A stretch of DNA of 64,000 nt from CAZHTS01 sp964535315 (GTDB lineage Bacteria > Chloroflexota > Anaerolineae > Anaerolineales > Anaerolineaceae), in NCBI GenBank assembly GCA_964535315.1, contig CAZHTS010000014.1, positions 9,187 to 73,186 on the forward strand, given 5' to 3'. The notes under the pieces are model-generated. The model was given only the letters and a program-made list of their open reading frames with translations, ran no database searches and was not told where the DNA came from. Within the stretch, counting starts at the first letter, position 1; each line of letters begins with the position of its first letter. A program made the position numbers and the translations under genes. Shown in pieces: positions 18,500 to 27,497 of the stretch.

Positions 18500-19504
18500 C
18501 TATTCGGCATCCGGGCGGAAATGCCCCCACCGGCCAAGACGCCATAACCCAACCAGCCCCCACACCACGATCGCCAGGATATTGATCGCCTGAGCCGCCA
18601 GGATCAACAACAACGCCTGGCTCTCACTCAAACCGAAGGCCGGCAACACCGTCACCGCCACAAATTGGTACACCCCAACATACCCCGGGGTAGAAGGCAC
18701 CGCACTGGACAACCCCAACGCCGACAGGAACAACAACGCCTGCGGCAGGGTCAGAGTCAGGCCAAAGGCGGCAGCCATCGTGATCGAACCCAGCGCATCC
18801 ACCAACCAGATGGCCGCGGTCAACCCAATAAAGCCCCCAGCCCGGCCAGGATGAACCAGTGCCTGGGTGCCGAGCAGGAACTGCTCGAGCAAATGATTTG
18901 CAGGCTGGCGCCATCGCTCGGGCATGGGGAGAAAAGCCAGGATGCGCTTGAAGATTTTCTCCAGGCGCGGCGCCAACACCACCAAAACGATCGCCGCCAC
19001 ACCCAGCGCCGCCATCACCCGCACCGCACCAGGCAGCCACTCCGGCAGTCCTTGCAGCGAAGGTGTAACCATCAGGACAATTAACACCAGCGCCAACACG
19101 TCCATCACCCGTTCGGTCAGGGCGGTTGCCAGCACATAGCTCATACTGACGCCTGTTTTGCGCCCCAACGTCACCGAGCGGATCACCTCGCCGGCCCGGG
19201 CCGGCAAAAAGGTGTTGCCCATATAACCGATGGAAGCAGCCCAGAACATCGTCCAGGGAGAGATCTTCTTTTCGGCGCTCAGCAGCACCCCCCAACGAAC
19301 GCCCCGGCCAAAGATGGCCAGGCTGTTTAAGAAGAAAACCACCACAAACAACTCAACCCGCCCCTGGCGGAACGTCGCTGCCATCTCGGCCCAGGAAACC
19401 TCACGAACTGCCAGATACAACAACACGGCGGCCAGCGCCACCACCAGAACGACATACCAGCGCGACTGGCGCGGTCGCTTCGGAAAAGTGTCTTTCGAAT
19501 CCAA
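18500..19504 (-). CDS. Lysylphosphatidylglycerol-synthase-TM / UPF0104 family membrane protein
   Basis: A 334-residue integral membrane protein with about eight helices. GNTFLPARAGEVIRS (near residue 100) is the diagnostic block of the LPG_synthase_TM (UPF0104, AglD-like) family, and a second block LSSAVPSTPGYVGVYQ is near residue 270. Members include the flippase half of MprF and proteins found with glycosyltransferases. It starts 3 bases after the GT39 gene and is the last gene of a four-gene operon (GT2, PIG-V-like, GT39, this). It may flip a lipid-linked sugar, but that is inference. Confidence 0.85.
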   Translation of the reverse strand: MDSKDTFPKRPRQSRWYVVLVVALAAVLLYLAVREVSWAEMAATFRQGRVELFVVVFFLNSLAIFGRGVRWGVLLSAEKKISPWTMFWAASIGYMGNTFLPARAGEVIRSVTLGRKTGVSMSYVLATALTERVMDVLALVLIVLMVTPSLQGLPEWLPGAVRVMAALGVAAIVLVVLAPRLEKIFKRILAFLPMPERWRQPANHLLEQFLLGTQALVHPGRAGGFIGLTAAIWLVDALGSITMAAAFGLTLTLPQALLFLSALGLSSAVPSTPGYVGVYQFVAVTVLPAFGLSESQALLLILAAQAINILAIVVWGLVGLWRLGRWGHFRPDAE

Positions 19505-19507
19505 TTT

Positions 19508-21037
19508 TTACTCCTGCCAGCGAATGCGATAGACCTGTACGTAGCCGTATGAATCGCTTTCAAACTCGGTCAGCAGTTCAGCATGCCTGTCCAGATAGGC
19601 CAACAACTCCGTACGCGGAATATGGTAATAATACCAGGGTAAAGCCGGATCGACCACGTCCAGAACCACCGTCTGGCGGTCCAGAATCAGGATGTCGCCC
19701 TGATAGTGGGCAAAAGCGTCCCCAATCGTCCCGCCGTAAACGCGCGGGTAAAGGAACAACACTTCCCACGAAGCGTAAGGATGGTCGTAAAGCCCCAGCC
19801 AATGGGTCTGTGAACCGATCAAGCGTTCGCCAGGCCGGACGACCGCCTCGATCCGCCCAATCGTCTGCTGAAAATCCTGATAGCGATTTACCTGCAACTG
19901 AGCAGCGCTCAACGCCAGCGCACCCGCACAGGCCCCCCACACAATCACCCGGCTGGCATAATCCCGCCATCCGCCGCGCCACGGCTGGCGCACAAAACGC
20001 AGCAAGAACCAGGCCGCCATCATCATCATGACCGGCGTAAGATAAATGGCGTAACGCGCCGGTTTATAAGGCATGACAAAAAAAGCCGCCACCAGCAGCG
20101 CCCCATTCAATCCCAGCAGGTGCCAGGAACCACGGCTGCGCTCACGCGCCAACCCGGGGATCGCCGCCAGCACCAGAATCAACAACGAGGAAGCCACCAC
20201 CAACAAATAGGGGCCAGTTTCGGTAAACGATCGCTGCCACAACATGGGAGAATTCAGCCCCAACAACAAAGGCTGCTGGGTATTGCCAAACAGGAACAAA
20301 TTGGCCTCAAAGAAAGTCTGCGGGTACTGCACCACGTGCAGCCAGGCAAAAATGGCCAGCCCCACCAACCCGCCGCTGGCAAAACCCCAAAAATGCGCCC
20401 GGCGCAGTGTAGACCAGCGATTATCCATCCAGTACAGCAGCAAAATCGCCGGGATGTAAATGACGCTGTTCATATGCGTCTCCACCGCCAGCCCAATACA
20501 CAACCCGCTCAAAAAGCCAATCAGATAAGGCCAACGCCTCCGATAATAATATAAAGCAATTCCACCAAAGCCTAATAAAGTAGCCAGAATATCGTACCGT
20601 ACCAGGTGCGCCGAATAGAAAAACGGGATGGAAACTGCCAGCAAGAGCGTGCTGAGCCGCGCCAGCGCATACCCACCCAGGCGGCTGGCAATCCAGAAGT
20701 TCACCGCCAGCAGCCCCACACCCAGAAGCAGCGAAAATACCCGCAGGGCAATAAAATCCGGCGAACCCACCAGGCGCAAGACGAGCGAGTGCAACGCCGT
20801 AACCAGCCACTGGTTCAACGTCCAGTAACCGTCAAACTTTTCAACAATGCCGCCATCCAACACCCCAAACTGCCTGCCCGTTTGAATAAACGCCCAGGCG
20901 CGCGCCGTCAGCCAGCCCTCATCACAAAACGGCGCCGGGTAACGCAACGGCGACCAGATGTGCACCACCGCCACAAGGCCATAAGCCAGCAACCAGCCCC
21001 ACCAACGTCGTAAAAAGTCTTTAACCAAGCGCCTCAC
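19508..21037 (-). CDS. GT39-like membrane glycosyltransferase
   Basis: About 509 residues with around twelve helices. Near the N-terminus is PFCDEGWLTARAWAFIQTG, the first-loop acidic motif of the PMT/ArnT (GT39/GT83) clan, in which the Asp-Glu pair is catalytic. These enzymes take sugars from polyprenyl-phosphate donors to protein or lipid acceptors outside the membrane. The start is uncertain: GTG at 21037 gives a 4-base GTGA overlap with the upstream gene; an in-frame ATG at 21106 would overlap by 73 bases. The operon supplies a matching donor synthase (22213-23142). Confidence 0.75.
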   Translation of the reverse strand: MRRLVKDFLRRWWGWLLAYGLVAVVHIWSPLRYPAPFCDEGWLTARAWAFIQTGRQFGVLDGGIVEKFDGYWTLNQWLVTALHSLVLRLVGSPDFIALRVFSLLLGVGLLAVNFWIASRLGGYALARLSTLLLAVSIPFFYSAHLVRYDILATLLGFGGIALYYYRRRWPYLIGFLSGLCIGLAVETHMNSVIYIPAILLLYWMDNRWSTLRRAHFWGFASGGLVGLAIFAWLHVVQYPQTFFEANLFLFGNTQQPLLLGLNSPMLWQRSFTETGPYLLVVASSLLILVLAAIPGLARERSRGSWHLLGLNGALLVAAFFVMPYKPARYAIYLTPVMMMMAAWFLLRFVRQPWRGGWRDYASRVIVWGACAGALALSAAQLQVNRYQDFQQTIGRIEAVVRPGERLIGSQTHWLGLYDHPYASWEVLFLYPRVYGGTIGDAFAHYQGDILILDRQTVVLDVVDPALPWYYYHIPRTELLAYLDRHAELLTEFESDSYGYVQVYRIRWQE

Positions 21038-22209
21038 CCTACCCAATAGCCCAGATAAAAGATTGAAAGAAACAAAATCTGGCTGCCCACCGCAAATGCA
21101 AACCACAACATCTGCCCCCAGCGGTTACGCCACAAAAGCGCCTGGCCGATGAATAACGGCAGCCACAAAAGTGCATACCGCGACACGCTGAGTAATAAAT
21201 TCCCCTCGGTCATTTTCATCAGCGCCGAGAGCAGCAACGGCCAGGCGTAGGCCAGATACACAGCAGGCACGCGGCGCGTCATGGCAATCATCATGCCCAA
21301 CCCCAGCAGACCCAATCCCAGGTCAAACAACGTCGTTCCTAACGGGATCGAGTACCCTTGAATATACTGCACCAACGCAACGATGTTCCCGACCAGGCCC
21401 TGCCAGGGCAGGCCAAAACGCTCCTGCCAGACACGCCCCACCAGTTGCCAATACCACGGCGCGCCCAACCCATAATGCGCAAAAAGGACATATCCGCCCC
21501 AGGCCAACACCGGCAGCCCGGCAGGGATAAAACGCAGCGCCAGCGCCGGGCGCAGTGGCCGCTCCTGCCATACACATCGACCGATCTCCCAGGCCAACAC
21601 GCATACCAGTGTAAGCCCCTGGTTGCGCGACAGGGCCCCGATAGCAGCCAGACCACCCGCCAGCCACCAGCGTTTCCGGCGCAGCGCCCACAACGTCCCC
21701 ACCGCCAGCAGCAGGAACAACGCCTCTGTATAGATGGCCTGCAAAAAGAAAGCCGTGGGAAAGATCGCCATCAAAAACAGCACCCGGCGCGCAACCGCCT
21801 CGCCAAAGTCCTCGCCAAGCAGGCAGTACAGCCCATAAAATGCAGCGATCAACGCCAGCAAAGATACGACCAACCCCGCCAACAAAGGACTGGGGGAAAA
21901 CACATCGAAAAAACGGGTCAATAGCGGATAAAGCGGCGGCCAGACTGCGTTTTGCAGGTCCGCTGTATACCCATACACGGCTATCTTGAGATAATGGATG
22001 CTGTCCCAGCGATACCACGGTTCTAACAAGATGCGCTCAATCTGAGTGCCGGCGCTCATCGCCGCCGGCAGCGGCTCATACCCATCGCCGGCAACAGCCT
22101 GTGCAGGCAGAACCATTGCCAGAACAGCCACCCATACCGTTATAGCCAGGCGCGCACCCCCCGCGGTCAATAACGCATACTTCCACGCATTGCGCTGCAA
22201 ATCGTTCAT
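21034..22209 (-). CDS. PIG-V-like mannosyltransferase family membrane protein
   Basis: A 391-residue protein with about nine to ten helices. The first external loop contains EPWYRWDSIHYLKIA with the catalytic acidic residue expected in the PIG-V (GPI mannosyltransferase II, GT76) family, followed by WPPLYPLLTRFF and the helix motif IFPTAFFLQAIYTEALFLLL. In bacteria members are thought to add a hexose, probably mannose, from polyprenyl-phosphate donors. It lies 3 bases after the GT2 gene and overlaps the GT39 gene. Membership is well supported; the acceptor is unknown. Confidence 0.82.
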   Translation of the reverse strand: MNDLQRNAWKYALLTAGGARLAITVWVAVLAMVLPAQAVAGDGYEPLPAAMSAGTQIERILLEPWYRWDSIHYLKIAVYGYTADLQNAVWPPLYPLLTRFFDVFSPSPLLAGLVVSLLALIAAFYGLYCLLGEDFGEAVARRVLFLMAIFPTAFFLQAIYTEALFLLLAVGTLWALRRKRWWLAGGLAAIGALSRNQGLTLVCVLAWEIGRCVWQERPLRPALALRFIPAGLPVLAWGGYVLFAHYGLGAPWYWQLVGRVWQERFGLPWQGLVGNIVALVQYIQGYSIPLGTTLFDLGLGLLGLGMMIAMTRRVPAVYLAYAWPLLLSALMKMTEGNLLLSVSRYALLWLPLFIGQALLWRNRWGQMLWFAFAVGSQILFLSIFYLGYWVG

Positions 22210-22212
22210 CGG

Positions 22213-23142
22213 TTAGAAGTTAATGCGTTCTTTTTCAATCACCAGCGGGCGCTTGAGCACCTGGGTATAGATCGACCCAATGTACTCGCCCACAATCCCC
22301 AAGAAGAACAACTGCACCGAAGAAAAGAAAAACAGTCCCACCACCACCGGCGCAGACCCCAGCGAGAAGTTCTGCCAGAAAATCAACTTATACACCAGGT
22401 AAAACAGCCCCACTACAAAACTGGCCACCCCGGCCACAAAACCGAACATCGTTGCCAGGCGCAGAGGGATTTTTGAATGGTTGGTCAGGCCCAACATGGC
22501 CATGTCGTACAGCGTGAAGAAATTATTTTTGGTAATGCCACGCTTACGGGTGGGCTGCAAAAACTCGATCCTGGCGCTCTCAAAACCGATATCGGCAATC
22601 AGGCCGCGGAAATAAGGATAGGGGTCGTCGATCTGGCGCAAAATACGAATCACTTCCTGATCGTACAGGCCAAACCCGGTAAAGTTCTCCACCAGTTCAA
22701 TGTCCGATAGGGTACGCAGCGTACGATAATACAACGTGCGCAAGGCGAACAATACGACCGTCTCTTCGCTGTGCGACTTAACCCCCATCACCACCTTATA
22801 CCCCGCTTCCCATTTCTGGACAAAGTCGCGGATCAAATGTGGTGGATCCTGCAAATCCGAAGCCATCGAGATGACCGCATCCCCGCTGGCCTGCAACAGA
22901 GCATGATACGGCGAACGGATGTGCCCAAAGTTGCGGGCATTGACAATCACTTTCACCCGTTCATCCTGCGCGGCAATTTCACGCAAAATCGGCACGGTGC
23001 GGTCTTTTGAAGCGTTGTCAATATAAATATGCTCGTATTCATACCCCGCCAAGGTCGCCATTACGTTCTTGACCTGCTCGTACAGTTCACGAACGTTCTC
23101 TTCCTCGTTATAGCACGGACTGACAATACTGATCCGTTTCAT
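22213..23142 (-). CDS. Polyprenyl-phosphate sugar synthase (GT2, DPM1/GtrB-like)
   Basis: A 309-residue enzyme: an N-terminal GT-A domain (SIVSPCYNEEENVRELYE at the start; MASDLQDPPHLI near residue 95 with the metal-binding DLQDP) and two C-terminal helices (about 235-260 and 270-295). This is the architecture of GtrB/DPM synthases, which move glucose or mannose from a nucleotide donor to undecaprenyl phosphate. It has GGGGTGA 3-8 bases before the ATG and starts the operon that continues with PIG-V-like, GT39 and flippase-like genes, for which it presumably makes the donor. Confidence 0.9.
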   Translation of the reverse strand: MKRISIVSPCYNEEENVRELYEQVKNVMATLAGYEYEHIYIDNASKDRTVPILREIAAQDERVKVIVNARNFGHIRSPYHALLQASGDAVISMASDLQDPPHLIRDFVQKWEAGYKVVMGVKSHSEETVVLFALRTLYYRTLRTLSDIELVENFTGFGLYDQEVIRILRQIDDPYPYFRGLIADIGFESARIEFLQPTRKRGITKNNFFTLYDMAMLGLTNHSKIPLRLATMFGFVAGVASFVVGLFYLVYKLIFWQNFSLGSAPVVVGLFFFSSVQLFFLGIVGEYIGSIYTQVLKRPLVIEKERINF

Positions 23143-23230
23143 GCGTCACCCCATTTCTTTTGATAAGAACCAATCTCCGGGAATTTCTCTCCCGCGCCGA
23201 TTTTTTCAGCGCAGAACGATCCTTCTCATT

Positions 23231-23881
23231 TTACTTCGAATTGTCCAAAACAATACCCAACAAATCCGCAAAGGCGTCAATCGTCGCCCAGGCACAGGGC
23301 AGATCATCCATACGACCATATCCATAACGCGCCAACACAAATCGTAACCCGCACTCCTGCGCTGCCAGACCATCGTTTTCCGTATCGCCCACCAACAAGG
23401 TTTGCTCAGGTGCCAGACAATGCCGCTCCAGCAAATCTCGAATGCATTCCTGTTTGTTGGCAAAACGCGGCGAACGCGAGTCGGGGCTGAGCACCTCAAC
23501 AAAATACGAGGAAAGACCACTATGCTGCATAATCTGTCCCGTAGGCAAACTGGGCTTGTACGTTACCACAAAACACCGCATCTTCCCATCGACCAGTGTC
23601 GTCAGGGTCTCTCTCACCCCCGGATACACAGCACTGAGCGCCCATCCTTCATAATCATAAACTTTACGAAACCCGGCTTCTAACTGCCCCAAGACAGCCT
23701 CGTCCAAATCTGGAAAAGACTGTAAAAAAATCGTACGCATCGGAGGGCCAATACGTTCTCGCAAACTACCCAATTGACGTCCAGGCAACACCCCGTCCAC
23801 TGCCTGTTGGGCGGCATATTCAATTCCAGCCCGGCTGTCGATTAATGTCCCATCCAGGTCAAACAATACAGACGCGATCAT
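23231..23881 (-). CDS. HAD-superfamily hydrolase (phosphoglycolate-phosphatase-like)
   Basis: A 216-residue protein with the four HAD motifs: FDLDGTLIDS (nucleophile D8, acid D10), a threonine strand (CFVVTYKP), the basic K142 region and LVGDTENDGLAAQ (motif IV). The helical cap inserted after motif I is of the Gph/PMP-phosphatase type. It could act on phosphoglycolate, a nucleotide or a sugar phosphate. GAGG precedes the ATG by 4 bases. It lies downstream of the aldolase terminator and upstream of the GT2 operon, with about 88 bases on that side, so its link to either unit is unclear. Confidence 0.85.
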   Translation of the reverse strand: MIASVLFDLDGTLIDSRAGIEYAAQQAVDGVLPGRQLGSLRERIGPPMRTIFLQSFPDLDEAVLGQLEAGFRKVYDYEGWALSAVYPGVRETLTTLVDGKMRCFVVTYKPSLPTGQIMQHSGLSSYFVEVLSPDSRSPRFANKQECIRDLLERHCLAPEQTLLVGDTENDGLAAQECGLRFVLARYGYGRMDDLPCAWATIDAFADLLGIVLDNSK

Positions 23882-23928
23882 CTATCCTCGCAATTTAGAT
23901 CTCTCATATCCACACCGGTACAAATAAC

Positions 23929-23974
23929 AAAAAAGAGGTCGCTCGGCTGTTAATAGTGCCAGGCAGAGCGACCC
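23929..23974 (-). terminator. Rho-independent terminator of the TPP enzyme-aldolase operon
   Basis: On the minus strand GGTCGCTC and its complement GAGCGACC bracket a further weakly paired region and loop, followed by TC and six T residues. It lies just after the aldolase stop codon. Confidence 0.85.
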
Positions 23975-24027
23975 CCATTCAGATAGCTACAGAATAACAG
24001 GCGCAGCCGGTTGTCGGAGGTTCAACA

Positions 24028-24843
24028 TCATTCGTATACGCCGCCGGCCTCTTCAATCAATGCCTTGTACCGTTTCTCCAACATAACGATACGTTGATCA
24101 TCCTCGGTCGAAATCAGTTTATAGTAATCTCGTTTGTTCTTCAACCAGAGCAATTCAAAACCGACCGCCTTCAAAATGCCTTTATCCGCATTCTCATTCA
24201 ACGCCCCTGGACACTCGAAAATTACTTTCCGGGTTTCGTAGCGATCGATTGAACCGGGAGGTAAATTACGGAAGAACGGCAACGAATGAGCAGAAACGCC
24301 TCCGCCAATCGCATTTTCCAACGACCGCTGTTTTGATTTCAAGAAGAGCTCTCGGGTGATCTCAAAAACGGCCGGTGTATTAATGTCCTCGCGCGAAAGC
24401 CCCATGGAACCCGTCAGGTCAACCCGTCCCATGACGACACCATCCAACGCATCAATTTCAGGCAAGGCGAGCATCTCATCAAAATTCTTGCAGGCCTGTA
24501 TGGTTTCAATGTTAACCGCAAAACGAATATCCTTGCGCTCCTCCTCAGGAAATGCCAGGCGCGTCGCCAACAAGAACTTCTTCAAAGCATACGCCGTCTC
24601 AACCATTGGAGCAACCATGCGTTCCACGCCAATCGTACGGCACTCATACATGTCGCGCAGTGCCTCGCACCCCCCAATTTTTATAGTAAGTGCCAGTCCT
24701 GCTCGCATCACAACCTCTTTGAGGCGTAAAACCTCCTCCAACCGGGTGCCCTCCGCTTCAAATTCTGCTTTGATCCCAGAAACGAAATGATTCTCACGGA
24801 GGTCCTTTAAGACGTTCAACATGCGATGTTCAAGATTGTTCAT
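24028..24843 (-). CDS. HpcH/HpaI-like aldolase / citrate lyase family protein
   Basis: A 271-residue protein of the HpcH/HpaI (class II pyruvate aldolase) family: LTIKIGGCEALRDMY at about residue 52, RFAVNIETIQA (acidic metal ligand, near residue 110) and GVVMGRVDLTGSMGL. The family makes or cleaves carbon-carbon bonds between a pyruvate-type enolate and an aldehyde, using a divalent metal. It follows the TPP enzyme gene by 41 bases with AAGGAG before the ATG, and a terminator follows it. The pair is presumably a two-step carbon-skeleton building unit for a modified sugar or sugar acid; no substrate is known. Confidence 0.75.
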   Translation of the reverse strand: MNNLEHRMLNVLKDLRENHFVSGIKAEFEAEGTRLEEVLRLKEVVMRAGLALTIKIGGCEALRDMYECRTIGVERMVAPMVETAYALKKFLLATRLAFPEEERKDIRFAVNIETIQACKNFDEMLALPEIDALDGVVMGRVDLTGSMGLSREDINTPAVFEITRELFLKSKQRSLENAIGGGVSAHSLPFFRNLPPGSIDRYETRKVIFECPGALNENADKGILKAVGFELLWLKNKRDYYKLISTEDDQRIVMLEKRYKALIEEAGGVYE

Positions 24844-24884
24844 TGCGATACTCCTTTGCAGAATAGGCTTGCCGGGAGAGCCAC

Positions 24885-26684
24885 CTATGCCTCCCAGGGA
24901 GCAATAATCATATTGGAGAGAAACTCTTCTCTATCCAAAAAAGGATACATGTCTTCCAGAGGACTGGAAACCATCTTGCCGTCAGCCAATCGCCTGGACG
25001 CTATCCTGGGCTCAAAAGCCTGTTCGACATCCACCACCACATCACACAGGCATGGCCCTGGACGATCCAGAATATCACCCAACTGATCGAGATCCGTCAA
25101 CCGTTCCATCCGAAACGCGGTTATTCCATACGCTTGAGCCAACCTGACCATATCTGGGAAGCTCACCCCACTTTGGGGGCTTTCTCCCACAAAATTTCCT
25201 GCAAAGAAATTCTTTTGCGTCGAATGAATGGACAGATAACCATTATTATTAAAAACAAAAATCTTTAACGGCAATTGATGGTGTACCACCGTCTGCAATT
25301 CCTGAATGTTCATCTGAATGCTTCCATCCCCCTCGAGGCAAATCACTCTATTTCCAGGGCGGCCAAAACACGCCCCAATGGCAGCCGGCAAGCCATATCC
25401 CATCGACGCGCAACCGGAATTGACGATATGTCTTTGCCCTTCTTTGATTTCCATCGTCTGAATCGGGATCACACACGAAGACCCATTGGAACTGACGATC
25501 ACATCCGCCGCCGTCAGTTTTTGAGACAGGCGCTCACAAAAAGCATACGGATTTAAGGGATGATCGCGATACTGACCCGCAGATACCGGGGGATAACGTT
25601 TCAAACGCTCCCGACACCAACTCAGCCATTCTGGCGCCACCGTAATGCCAGCAGCATCCACTTTAGCCGCCAGTTCTCGCATAAACACTTTTGCATCTGC
25701 ACAGACAGGTAGATCTATCTTGATGGTCGGCTTTTTCAATTCCTCCGGGTCTATGTCGACAACCACTTTATAAGCGGCGCGAGCGACAGACGCAAACGTA
25801 TATCCAATCTGGCGCACGTTCAAACGGCAGCCAATCGAAAGCAGAAAATCACTGTTCTGAAAGATAAAATTGGCCGCTCGCTGGCCCACCGTACTCGGCC
25901 GGCCGGCATACAGTGGGTGATCTGTTGCCACCAGGTCGATGGCATCCCACGCCGCCTGAACCGGGAAGCCCAATTGATCCATCAGGTTTTTCATTTCACC
26001 CGTTGCCCCCGCCAGACGTATCCCGGCGCCAACGAGCAACACCGGTCGTTTGGCCTCTTTCATTCGCCGCACCACCTCATCCAACAAGCCCCCCAGCTCC
26101 CCGCCGCCAGCCGCGTCGACCTCGGCGTCCACTGCTGACAATTCCAACGGATCGATCTGTGCAGCCTGCACATTGAGCGGAACATCCAGCCATACCGGGC
26201 CAGGTCTGCCAGACAACGCCAGCTTCCAGGCCTTTTCCAGGTGATGCCGGATTGTCTTAGGATCGGTGACCATCACTGCATATTTTGTAATCGGTTTTAC
26301 GATCTCGACAATATTGGCTTCCTGGTCTCCCAATTGTCGCAAAGACAGCCCAGTACTTGCCACAGTAGTATCGAAACGTACCTGCCCCGAGATATAAATT
26401 GCCGGGATCGAATCTAGCCATTGTCCCAGAACCCCGGTCAGCGCATTCGTGCCACCCGGCCCGGTGGTTACACACACCACCGCCGGGATCCCCCCCACGC
26501 GCGTATACCCCTCGGCGCCCACTGCACACGCCTGCTCATGATGATTGCAAACGATTTTTAACCGGCTCTCTCGCCCAAAAGCATCGTTCAGATGCATGGC
26601 TCCGCCACCCGTTACCATAAACACATGCCGGCAGCCTTTTTCTGCAAAAAAAGACGCAATATAATCAGCAACCCTGATCATCAT
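24885..26684 (-). CDS. Thiamine-diphosphate-dependent enzyme (acetolactate-synthase-like; possibly YerE-like)
   Basis: A 599-residue ThDP enzyme with the three expected domains. Catalytic glutamate E50 is in NHHEQACAVGAEGYTR, and the ThDP/Mg motif begins at about residue 452 (EGDGSIQMNIQELQTV ... FNNNGYLS). The middle domain resembles acetolactate synthase. The surroundings are sugar genes, not branched-chain amino acid genes (no ilvN, ilvC), which suggests a YerE-type role: transfer of a two-carbon unit from pyruvate to a ketosugar to make a branched sugar. That role is inference; the alternative is a generic acetolactate-synthase-like enzyme. AGGA lies about 7 bases before the ATG and a strong promoter is at 26716. 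Confidence 0.72.
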   Translation of the reverse strand: MMIRVADYIASFFAEKGCRHVFMVTGGGAMHLNDAFGRESRLKIVCNHHEQACAVGAEGYTRVGGIPAVVCVTTGPGGTNALTGVLGQWLDSIPAIYISGQVRFDTTVASTGLSLRQLGDQEANIVEIVKPITKYAVMVTDPKTIRHHLEKAWKLALSGRPGPVWLDVPLNVQAAQIDPLELSAVDAEVDAAGGGELGGLLDEVVRRMKEAKRPVLLVGAGIRLAGATGEMKNLMDQLGFPVQAAWDAIDLVATDHPLYAGRPSTVGQRAANFIFQNSDFLLSIGCRLNVRQIGYTFASVARAAYKVVVDIDPEELKKPTIKIDLPVCADAKVFMRELAAKVDAAGITVAPEWLSWCRERLKRYPPVSAGQYRDHPLNPYAFCERLSQKLTAADVIVSSNGSSCVIPIQTMEIKEGQRHIVNSGCASMGYGLPAAIGACFGRPGNRVICLEGDGSIQMNIQELQTVVHHQLPLKIFVFNNNGYLSIHSTQKNFFAGNFVGESPQSGVSFPDMVRLAQAYGITAFRMERLTDLDQLGDILDRPGPCLCDVVVDVEQAFEPRIASRRLADGKMVSSPLEDMYPFLDREEFLSNMIIAPWEA

Positions 26685-26715
26685 TGATTCATCCTGGTAA
26701 ATTCAACTTTTGTCC

Positions 26716-26744
26716 ATTATCCGCTAAACCCAGGTAGATGTCAA
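26716..26744 (-). promoter_or_regulatory. Strong sigma-70-like promoter of the TPP enzyme operon
   Basis: On the minus strand TTGACA, exactly 17 bases, GATAAT, about 33 bases upstream of the start codon. Confidence 0.8.
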
Positions 26745-26850
26745 TCAATCGTCCTTTGGGCGATCCCTCAGTCCACCGATAACCCGCGCTACATTGACCA
26801 CCTGACAGGATTGTGAAGTCGGCCTGCCACAACCCGGCGATAATGTCCTG

Positions 26851-26856
26851 TATAAT
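26851..26856 (+). promoter_or_regulatory. Candidate -10 element of the RmlC-like operon
   Basis: TATAAT preceded by CTG, 29 bases before the ATG at 26886, divergent from the promoter at 26716. The -35 is weak. Confidence 0.5.
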
Positions 26857-26885
26857 ATCCCAAAATACTCAGGGTCAGGCTTGAT

Positions 26886-27497
26886 ATGCAATTTGTCCCC
26901 ACAAGAATTCCAGGTTGTATCAAAATCATCCCCCAGGTGCAGAGCGACTCACGCGGCACCTTTGTGAAAACGTTTGCCTCGAGCGCGTATTTTGCCCAAC
27001 ACATCGATCTGAATCTGGCCGAAGAATATTTTAGCGTCTCGCACTACGGCGTGCTGCGCGGTTTGCACTTCCAACTCCCGCCGGTGGATTACCATAAGCT
27101 GGTCTATTGTATCCAGGGAGAAGTTTTCGATGTGCTGGTTGACCTGCGGACAGGCTCTCCGACCTACGGACAATTTGAAACCTTTCAACTCAACGGAGAA
27201 AGCGTCCACATCCTCTATATCCCCTCAGGGATCGCTCACGGCTTTCAAGTCACCAGCGCTGCCGCCACGCTGGTCTACAAAGTCAGCGCCGAATATTCGC
27301 CCGAACACGACCACGGCATACGTTGGGACTCACTGAATATCCCCTGGCCAGTTGGCGCTGCGACCCTGTCCCCGCGCGACCAACATTTCCCCGCGTTCGA
27401 ATGCTTTGACAGCCCATTCTATTTCGACTCAAAACCGTCCGTACAGGTCGAATGGCAGACCCTGTCCCCGCAGCAATCGCAGGGAAACGCAGGATGA
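26886..27497 (+). CDS. RmlC-like sugar epimerase (dTDP-4-dehydrorhamnose 3,5-epimerase family)
   Basis: A 203-residue cupin of the RmlC/AscE family. DSRGTFVKTF near the start, VLRGLHFQ with the catalytic histidine, YHKLVYCIQGEVFDVLVDLR and PSGIAHGFQ are the standard RmlC blocks. RmlC epimerises C3 and C5 of dTDP-4-keto-6-deoxyglucose; AscE is a related C5 epimerase acting on a CDP-3,6-dideoxy ketosugar. Because CDP-dideoxyhexose genes lie 9 kb away and the next gene is a reductase overlapping by 4 bases (ATGA), an AscE-like role is suggested. The exact substrate is not proven, and rmlA, rmlB and rmlD homologues are absent from the window. Confidence 0.85.
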   Translation: MQFVPTRIPGCIKIIPQVQSDSRGTFVKTFASSAYFAQHIDLNLAEEYFSVSHYGVLRGLHFQLPPVDYHKLVYCIQGEVFDVLVDLRTGSPTYGQFETFQLNGESVHILYIPSGIAHGFQVTSAAATLVYKVSAEYSPEHDHGIRWDSLNIPWPVGAATLSPRDQHFPAFECFDSPFYFDSKPSVQVEWQTLSPQQSQGNAG

